DNA of 20,819 bases from NCBI GenBank assembly GCA_002685435.1, contig NYXD01000139.1, positions 1-20,819 on the forward strand, read 5' to 3'. How positions within the stretch are numbered: position 1 is the stretch's first letter; each line of letters opens with the position of its first letter. The notes beneath the pieces are model-generated. The model was not told the DNA's origin. It was given only the letters and a program-made list of their open reading frames with translations, and did not search any database. This document shows positions 15,851 through 20,819 of this stretch, one piece after another. The position numbers and the translations under genes were made by a program. Source of the stretch: Cryomorphaceae bacterium. GTDB lineage: Bacteria; Bacteroidota; Bacteroidia; Flavobacteriales; Schleiferiaceae.

Positions 15851-15870
15851 CCAATCGTTGCAGCCGTCTA
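15834..15870 (-). terminator. Terminator-like hairpin between atpE and atpF
   Basis: In the minus-strand transcript a stem of 13 base pairs forms from 15839-15851 and 15857-15870, with one bulged base (15863) and a 5-base loop. It begins 11 bases after the atpE stop and is followed by five U (15834-15838). This has the form of an intrinsic terminator but is inside the operon, so partial termination, processing, or protection of upstream mRNA are the options. Stem and U-tract are seen directly, the function is inferred. Confidence 0.65.
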
Positions 15871-15880
15871 CCTCATTGTC

Positions 15881-16072
15881 TTAAGCTGCGAAAAGTGCCG
15901 CAAAACCGATACCCTCGATAAGTGCAGCAGCAATAATCATAGCTGTTTGGATTTTACCAGATGCTTCAGGTTGACGACCGATAGCTTCCATAGCTGAACC
16001 ACCGATTCTACCGATACCCATACCAGCACCGATTACGATCAAGCCTGCACCTACAATAGTTGGAATTTCCAT
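15881..16072 (-). CDS. atpE: ATP synthase Fo c subunit
   Basis: This 63-residue proteolipid forms the rotor ring of Fo. Two membrane helices are joined by a short loop with the RQP motif at 33-35. Helix 1 has the GAGMGIG glycine repeat (15-21), needed for close packing in the ring. Glu53 in AALIEGIGFAALF is the ion-carrying carboxylate. Helix 1 lacks the glutamine, and the residue after Glu53 is Gly rather than Ser or Thr, so the known sodium-binding signature is absent and a proton-driven enzyme is expected. At 63 residues it is shorter than the common 70-80, with very short ends. The terminator-like hairpin that follows may help to raise the level of this subunit relative to the others. Confidence 0.98.
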   Translation of the reverse strand: MEIPTIVGAGLIVIGAGMGIGRIGGSAMEAIGRQPEASGKIQTAMIIAAALIEGIGFAALFAA

Positions 16073-16101
16073 AGTATATAAAATTTAATTAATACTCTTA
16101 G

Positions 16102-17265
16102 TTAGTGATGGTCGTGCTCTTCAACGGCTGCACCGAAATACAGAGACGCCAACATGGTAAAAATGTATGCCTGCAAAGCTGCTACTAGCAATTCTAGAAC
16201 ATACAGGAACAAGGTTAATCCAGTAAACGGCACCGCAGCAGTGTACGATGCAAATATGTAGATTAACCCTAGAATGCTCATAATCACAACGTGACCAGCG
16301 AGCATGTTTGCGTAAAGACGAATGGTCAATGAGAACGGCTTCACAACCAATCCAATCAATTCGATTATTGCTAAAACGGGACGCAGTAATACCGGTACAC
16401 CTGGCATCCAGAAAATGTGCATCCAGTAATCTTTTTTACCACTAAATTGAGTGATAAAGAACGTCATCAAGGCCAAAGAAACCGTCACGGCAATGTTTCC
16501 TGTAACGTTTACACCTAAAGGCGTCATTCCAGCAAGATTCAAAAACCAAATAAAGAAGAAGATTGTAAGCAAGAAGCTCATGTAACGCTTGTAATGCTTT
16601 TCGCCAATGTTTGGAATTGCAATCTCATCTCTAATCAAAACGATGAGCGGTTCTAGGAATCGACCCGCTTTACTAGGCACCAAACTGTTTTTATAGGTCT
16701 TTGCAACGCCTCTGAACAAAAAGAACATAAACACTGCCATGAAAATGATCATGAACACGTTCTTAGTGATCGAGAAATCTAATGGCTTAATGTGGTGGCC
16801 CGCCTCGTCAAGCAACATATTGCCTTCCGCGTCCGTCTTATAAATTTTATTGTGGTGAATCTTATAGTGCTCACCGTCTACCGTTGCAACCGATTCTCCA
16901 TGGTGGAATTTCGCTGAAGAAAAAACTTTCAATCCATTATCGATAAGAATAACCGGTAGCGGAAAACCAACCGGGCCAACAATGTGAAAATCATAAGAGT
17001 CCGCGAGGTGGTGTTCAACCGTTTGCTTTACGACCGCTTTTCTTCCTTCAGTATCTGATGCCGGCACAAATTCTCCGTGCCCATGGCTTTCTGAATGTGC
17101 TTCCTCAGCGTCGGATTCTACACCATGCGCTTCGTTGTTGTGAGCATCGTTTTGATGTGTGTTCTCAAGATGTGCATTCTCTTGACCGTGGCTTTGGGCT
17201 GCCGCTGGTGCTGAGAAGAACATTAAGCCCACGAAGGCTGATAAGGCAGTAAACTTAGAAATCAT
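16102..17265 (-). CDS. atpB: ATP synthase Fo a subunit with secreted His-rich extension
   Basis: The 387-residue a subunit carries protons past the c ring. It is longer than the E. coli protein (271) because of an N-terminal addition: a signal peptide (about 1-23, ending PAAA), a His- and acid-rich segment (about 26-65), and a periplasmic domain of about 100 residues. Membrane helices begin near residue 165 (VFMIIFMAVFMFFLF). The essential arginine is Arg316 in LTIRLYANMLAGH, and SPLxxNxxG-like MTPLGVNVTGNI is present. In the His-rich part, His32, 37, 42, 47 and 57 are five or ten residues apart in pentads such as THQND and AHNNE. The protein ends EEHDHH. Long exported extensions are known in Bacteroidota AtpB, though the repeat seems more marked here. 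It heads the atpBEFHAG block, 29 bases before atpE. Confidence 0.97.
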   Translation of the reverse strand: MISKFTALSAFVGLMFFSAPAAAQSHGQENAHLENTHQNDAHNNEAHGVESDAEEAHSESHGHGEFVPASDTEGRKAVVKQTVEHHLADSYDFHIVGPVGFPLPVILIDNGLKVFSSAKFHHGESVATVDGEHYKIHHNKIYKTDAEGNMLLDEAGHHIKPLDFSITKNVFMIIFMAVFMFFLFRGVAKTYKNSLVPSKAGRFLEPLIVLIRDEIAIPNIGEKHYKRYMSFLLTIFFFIWFLNLAGMTPLGVNVTGNIAVTVSLALMTFFITQFSGKKDYWMHIFWMPGVPVLLRPVLAIIELIGLVVKPFSLTIRLYANMLAGHVVIMSILGLIYIFASYTAAVPFTGLTLFLYVLELLVAALQAYIFTMLASLYFGAAVEEHDHH

Positions 17266-17315
17266 ACAATTTTTGCGTTTTCCGTTTCCGGAATTTTAGC
17301 GGCTTAAAATCGGGG

Positions 17316-17347
17316 CAAAACTAGTGAAGAATCTTCACGCCTTAAAA
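17316..17347 (-). promoter_or_regulatory. Candidate Bacteroidota promoter of the atp genes with a palindromic spacer
   Basis: On the minus strand TAGTTTTG (17316-17323) matches TAnnTTTG exactly, about 50 bases before the atpB start. A TTTT (17344-17347) lies 20 bases upstream, a weak -33 match because the usual TTTG is lacking. In the spacer a perfect 15-bp palindrome, GTGAAGA-A-TCTTCAC (17324-17338), fills most of the space between the elements, a position suited to an operator. The whole 189-base gap before atpB is the longest within the cluster. Confidence 0.5.
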
Positions 17348-17370
17348 GAAAAGGTGCTATTTATTATGAG

Positions 17371-17379
17371 TTATCCACA
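17371..17379 (+). promoter_or_regulatory. Perfect DnaA box upstream of atpB
   Basis: TTATCCACA is the consensus DnaA-binding 9-mer. It stands alone here, about 105 bases upstream of the atpB start and next to the candidate promoter. A perfect match on either strand is expected by chance roughly once per 130 kb, so it is mildly notable but a single box does not make an origin. Confidence 0.35.
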
Positions 17380-17454
17380 GGGGTGGGATTTCGCTGCTGC
17401 AAAACGGGACTAACGACCTGCTTAATAGTAGTTTATCTGATCAAATCAAACCAC

Positions 17455-17829
17455 CTATTCACGGTTCAAAATACGGGCTAAAAAGACGGTTTCAACCAGG
17501 GTAGAGAGCGCATATGGAACGAAGAATAATAGGAACTCCGCTTGAGTAAGCTCACCGTCTGCGCGAAAGGAGGGATAAAAGACAATAAAGAAGGTTAAGA
17601 ACTTAAGGCCTGTCCCTGCCATAAATAGAAACCCCAGCTTCTCAATATGCCTTCGTCTCCATCGAAATAAGAAGGCAAATATTACTGCTGCTAGAGCATG
17701 GTTAACGAGGTAGGAGTAGGCCAGTGGACCTGTTATTTGTAAACCCGTTATCGTTGACTGCACAAAAGCACCTAGTAGTGCCACGACCAACAAGGTCGCA
17801 TAAAATCGGAGGGCTCTAGGATCCGTCAT
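17455..17829 (-). CDS. AtpI-like four-helix membrane protein (probably DUF6168)
   Basis: The 124-residue protein has four hydrophobic segments at about 9-26, 36-54 (HALAAVIFAFLFRW), 66-85 and 97-118, with basic residues WRRRHIEK after helix 2. It is unlike the c, a or b subunits. I recall such a protein, annotated DUF6168, between atpZ and atpB in Flavobacteriia. It occupies the place of AtpI, a four-helix protein that in other bacteria works with AtpZ in c-ring assembly and magnesium supply. That role is inferred from position and topology. Its ATG overlaps the stop of atpZ by one base (TAATG), so it is translated with it. The stop is 189 bases before atpB, where a promoter may lie. Confidence 0.75.
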   Translation of the reverse strand: MTDPRALRFYATLLVVALLGAFVQSTITGLQITGPLAYSYLVNHALAAVIFAFLFRWRRRHIEKLGFLFMAGTGLKFLTFFIVFYPSFRADGELTQAEFLLFFVPYALSTLVETVFLARILNRE

Positions 17830-18041
17830 TAATCCTTTGGCATTTCTTTAATGAGTTGGTAAAAGGAAAGTGCAACCGCTGCTAGAATACAAGCCATGGT
17901 ATACCAATTTTTGTCTGACGGGTATTTGGCATCAAGATATTTTCCCAGTTCAGAACCGGCATAAATGAGTACTGCCATTTGCACACCTAGGGATGCAAAA
18001 CGTAAAAATTTACGATCGTTTTTTTCTGGAGAAACAGCCAT
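17829..18041 (-). CDS. atpZ: AtpZ/AtpI family small membrane protein
   Basis: A 70-residue protein with two predicted membrane helices, about 13-31 (FASLGVQMAVLIYAGSELG) and 46-65 (WYTMACILAAVALSFYQLI), joined by the polar stretch KYLDAKYPSDKN. The SLGVQMAVLIYAGSELGKYLD form is typical of the AtpZ/AtpI family, in which a GxxLG-type helix precedes xxLD. In Bacillus, AtpZ and AtpI were reported to act together in magnesium uptake that supports the ATP synthase, and AtpI assists c-ring assembly. The gene follows the bactofilin after 11 bases and overlaps the next gene by one base, so these are cotranscribed ahead of atpB. Confidence 0.88.
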   Translation of the reverse strand: MAVSPEKNDRKFLRFASLGVQMAVLIYAGSELGKYLDAKYPSDKNWYTMACILAAVALSFYQLIKEMPKD

Positions 18042-18052
18042 ACGGGGCTGGT

Positions 18053-18451
18053 TTAGGCGGTTTTTGTCACAGTAGAGTCCGCTTCGCCCACCTTCTTCAT
18101 GAGCACTCCCATGCTTACAGAACCATTGATTTCAGCACCTGGCTCTACGGCTAATTTCTCAACCTGTACCTTTCCTTTCACTTTCGCCGAGGCTGAAAGT
18201 GATAACGTCTGAGCAACACTGAGCGTACCTTCTAGTTGACCTGCGATAGCCGCGTTTTTGCACTCGACCTCGCCCTCCACTCGACCGTGTTCACCGATGA
18301 CCAATTTCCCGGTAACCTTCATATTTCCAGCTACTTTTCCGTCAACTCGAATGTCTCCATCCGAAACTACGTCACCGGTAATACTCGTTCCTGCAAGAAT
18401 TCGGTTCGATGCTTGAGCTTGTTCTGGGTACTTTTTAGCAGATGAAATCAT
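18053..18451 (-). CDS. Bactofilin (polymer-forming cytoskeletal protein)
   Basis: This 132-residue protein belongs to the bactofilin family, which forms nucleotide-free filaments at the inner membrane and positions envelope enzymes or motility proteins. The core, about residues 18-112, is a right-handed beta helix of short repeats with regular glycine and valine, for example GDIRVDGKVAGNMKVTGKLVIGEHGRVEGEV. Flanking ends are short and polar, as usual: MISSAKKYPEQAQASNR before it and VGEADSTVTKTA after it. Its ATG overlaps the stop of the porW/sprE gene by 4 bases (ATGA), so the two are translationally coupled. Placement between a T9SS/gliding lipoprotein and atpZ suggests that it helps to organise the envelope machinery; this is inference. 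Confidence 0.95.
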   Translation of the reverse strand: MISSAKKYPEQAQASNRILAGTSITGDVVSDGDIRVDGKVAGNMKVTGKLVIGEHGRVEGEVECKNAAIAGQLEGTLSVAQTLSLSASAKVKGKVQVEKLAVEPGAEINGSVSMGVLMKKVGEADSTVTKTA

Positions 18452-20819
18452 AACGTAATAAAATATTGAAGGTACTCTTTAAGAACCTTGTCTCTATAAA
18501 CTTTGCCAAAGTTCGGATTATTTATGTAAAAACCAGCACTTTGAGCCTTTGGATAGTATTGTTCTATTAATGTTCCTTGTTGATTGAAGGTGTTTAAGTA
18601 CACTACCGCCTTCTCTTTCGTGCGCAAACCACTTACAATAATGAGCTGCGTGTTCTGGTCGTAGAATATGTTTTGGATGCGAAGGTTGTCAAACTTGAAA
18701 AACTCTTTGTTGAAATCTGCAAGCGCATTACGCAACTCGTTAATATTTGAGTTTTCGGCGGGAATCGCTAGGATAAATTTATGCGGCGCATTGTCTTGGC
18801 GCTGGAAATCTACCTTATTCACTTTTAGGTCTCCCATTCCGCGATTTGGCCCTTCTTCACTTCCGCGCTCTTCGTCTTGCAGCATGCTTAAAAGCTGAGC
18901 GGCGCGAGTAGCTTCTTCTGTTCCTGAATACATTTTAACCACTTCTTGGAGCGATTCGATAGTCGCCTCCGCGTCTCCGGAAGTGCCTGTAATGTATGCT
19001 GATAGCAGGCCTGTTTTAGGTAAAAGCGCGCTGCTCGGGAAGGTTATAGTGAACGTATTGAGTAGCGCTGTCGCTGATTTAAATTGACCCGATTCATACG
19101 CGACAAATGCAGCATCATAGGCTTCTTGCTCTTCTAAAGGGATTTTAGGGCCTTTCTTTTCACCGCGCAATAAGGCCGCATAAGGGCTGTTCTCGTAGTT
19201 TGTCAAAAGAACAGATTTTGCCGCTTCACTTTTATCTTCTGCTTCTTGTTCGTTGAAAAGTAAATATTGGCCATATAGAACTTTCGGCGTCGTCTGTGCA
19301 AAAGACTCAAACTCATTCATGTAGTCTGCCCATGCCAATTCAGCTTCATTGTTGTCCTTAAGTCCGTCTTTATAAATAAACCCTAATTCACTTTTAGCAA
19401 CGGCTTCTCGCTGCAAGCTGGCTTTTAAATCGTCGTCTGTTTTTAAAACACGGGCGAGGTAATAATCCACGCTATTTTCATCGCTCGGCAACAATGCCAT
19501 AGTAGAGTCACTTGTAGTGGAGTCCGTCGTCTCTGTCTGTTGCACGGCAAACCCTTGTACTGGCTTGTCCTTTGTTCGCCAGTGGTCTTCTAGTGTTCGG
19601 TTTCCCCACGTGCGTTTAAATGCCGCCACACCCTTTGCTCGAACGATTGGGTTGTAAAAATACCATTGTCCAGAGCCTCCACCTGCCTGTGGACCCGCAT
19701 CCGCTAAAAGGGCGTTTTCCGCTGCGCGCATTGCTGCAATTTCAGCGCGCCTTGCTGCCTCCTCTTCTCGAGCCTGCTTAGCCTCTATGTAGTCTTCAAA
19801 TTTTTGTCGCAAAGCCTGATCGTTCAACCCGTACATCGACTGAAGACTGTCTTCAAGAGCCACAACGTTTAGCTGGGCTACCAAATCATTTAATACCGAG
19901 GTGCGCTCTTCAAGAGTATCTAACCCTGGATAATTCATTGGTAGAACGGCGATAGCGCTATCGTAATACGCTTGAGCGTTAACAAACGATTTAAAATCAA
20001 ATGCAATTCCAGCCAATTTTAAATAGCTTTTCCCTTTTTGACGTGCGTTGTCTACAGATGCGGCGATACTCTTACGAAGTTTAACCTCAGCCTCAGGGTA
20101 ATACTCTAGGTCCAATTCTTTCAGGGCCCATACATAATAAATCTGATCGCGATACGTGATGTTTTTATCGTCCCTAAGCATCTTATTCAATGCCTTCTCA
20201 ATGATGCTAATGTCTTCCATAAAAACATCGAAATTCTCTGCTCGCTTGATTTGCGCAGAAAAAGTGATGTCATAATCGTCCGGGTGAAGTTTCAGCACGT
20301 CTTCATAGGCTAATGCGCTCTCATAGCCTTTACCAAGCTTTGCTAAAAGCTGCGCGTTGAGATACGTCAGCCGTACCTTTTCAGACTTTACACTAGCACT
20401 CTGTGCTGCTGCTGCAACCCAGCCCTGCGCCTCTGCCCACTGTTCTTGTGAAAAATGGAAATAGGCCATTGTCTTTTGCGCCTGGTGTAATTCAGCTTTA
20501 GGAAGATTTTTCGTGTAGAGTTCGTCCAACTGCTGTTCGGCCTGAAAGAAGTTTTCCATCCGAATATGCGTCTGTGCTGCCAAAAGCTTTGCCCAAAAAA
20601 CCTCATCTTCTGCCAGCTCGATACGACCGAAATTATCTTCTATATACGATGTTGCCTCAAGGGTTTGTATCAACTCATGCTTATAAAATCGACTTCGCGC
20701 AATTAATAGATATGCTTTAAAAACGTAGTCGTTCTTCTGTTTACCGGCAAAGACCATGCTGTGCTTCTTCACCACTTTCGCGCTCTTCTCAATGGCGCGG
20801 TCCATTTTCGCAAATAACC
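18448..20819 (-). CDS. porW: PorW/SprE-like TPR lipoprotein of gliding and T9SS (5' end beyond window)
   Basis: The gene runs off the right edge. The frame is open through 20819, so the first ATG in the window (20805) is internal, and the missing part should hold the lipoprotein signal. The visible portion is about 790 residues. Repeated helix pairs, such as IAGIAFDFKSFVNAQAYYDSAIAVLP, are tetratricopeptide repeats. A coiled segment rich in Ala, Glu and Arg (about 338-368) precedes the diagnostic stretch WYFYNPIVRAKGVAAFKRTWGNR (381-403) followed by TLEDHWR. The C-terminal domain APHKFILAIPAENSNINELR with NLRIQNIFYDQNTQLIIVSGL also matches the family. PorW (Porphyromonas) and SprE (Flavobacterium) are outer-membrane TPR lipoproteins required for type IX secretion and, in gliders, motility. 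The match is from memory of motifs, not a search. It overlaps bactofilin by 4 bases and heads the envelope-atp cluster. Confidence 0.85.
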   Translation of the reverse strand, partial: LFAKMDRAIEKSAKVVKKHSMVFAGKQKNDYVFKAYLLIARSRFYKHELIQTLEATSYIEDNFGRIELAEDEVFWAKLLAAQTHIRMENFFQAEQQLDELYTKNLPKAELHQAQKTMAYFHFSQEQWAEAQGWVAAAAQSASVKSEKVRLTYLNAQLLAKLGKGYESALAYEDVLKLHPDDYDITFSAQIKRAENFDVFMEDISIIEKALNKMLRDDKNITYRDQIYYVWALKELDLEYYPEAEVKLRKSIAASVDNARQKGKSYLKLAGIAFDFKSFVNAQAYYDSAIAVLPMNYPGLDTLEERTSVLNDLVAQLNVVALEDSLQSMYGLNDQALRQKFEDYIEAKQAREEEAARRAEIAAMRAAENALLADAGPQAGGGSGQWYFYNPIVRAKGVAAFKRTWGNRTLEDHWRTKDKPVQGFAVQQTETTDSTTSDSTMALLPSDENSVDYYLARVLKTDDDLKASLQREAVAKSELGFIYKDGLKDNNEAELAWADYMNEFESFAQTTPKVLYGQYLLFNEQEAEDKSEAAKSVLLTNYENSPYAALLRGEKKGPKIPLEEQEAYDAAFVAYESGQFKSATALLNTFTITFPSSALLPKTGLLSAYITGTSGDAEATIESLQEVVKMYSGTEEATRAAQLLSMLQDEERGSEEGPNRGMGDLKVNKVDFQRQDNAPHKFILAIPAENSNINELRNALADFNKEFFKFDNLRIQNIFYDQNTQLIIVSGLRTKEKAVVYLNTFNQQGTLIEQYYPKAQSAGFYINNPNFGKVYRDKVLKEYLQYFITL

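Overview
The window looks like a chromosomal segment of a member of the Bacteroidota, most likely Flavobacteriales (perhaps near the Cryomorphaceae/Schleiferiaceae; inference from gene content only). The evidence is a PorW/SprE-type gliding and type IX secretion (T9SS) lipoprotein next to a bactofilin and the ATP synthase genes, an atp cluster without atpD and atpC, a DUF5777 outer-membrane barrel, starts that mostly lack Shine-Dalgarno sequences, and candidate promoters of the Bacteroidota TAnnTTTG type. I see no phage, insertion sequence, CRISPR array, rRNA or tRNA.

Layout: (1) Positions 1-33 hold the probable last codons of a plus-strand gene. A superoxide dismutase follows on the minus strand with its own terminator. 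(2) Positions 794-5666 are a plus-strand run: a UvrD/AddA-like helicase-nuclease, a small lipoprotein cytochrome c, a YceI-family secreted protein and a DUF5777 outer-membrane protein. The run ends at a hairpin terminator that faces genes arriving from the other side. (3) Positions 5841-12074 are a minus-strand run read from right to left: a 59-residue helix-turn-helix protein, an NtrY-like sensor histidine kinase, an enoyl-CoA hydratase, an alpha/beta hydrolase, a DUF819 membrane protein, an unrecognised two-helix membrane protein and a secreted M28 peptidase. Several of these genes abut or overlap. (4) Positions 12180-20819 are the minus-strand cluster porW/sprE (5' end outside the window), bactofilin, atpZ, an AtpI-like membrane protein (probably DUF6168) and atpB-E-F-H-A-G, closed by a perfect 10-bp hairpin terminator.

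Functionally, region 4 joins an envelope and motility component (PorW/SprE), a cytoskeletal scaffold (bactofilin), ATP synthase assembly factors and most of the ATP synthase. T9SS and gliding motors use the proton motive force that the synthase also uses, so the linkage makes sense. The most interesting non-coding signals are here: a terminator-like hairpin just after atpE, a promoter-like site before atpB with a 15-bp palindrome in its spacer, and a perfect DnaA box nearby. AtpB also has an exported N-terminal extension with a His-containing pentapeptide repeat. Region 2 ends in a three-gene secreted module (cytochrome, YceI, DUF5777) whose joint function is not established as far as I know. 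I found no wholly new system; the strongest leads are regulatory features of the atp cluster, the secreted triad and the orphan kinase operon.
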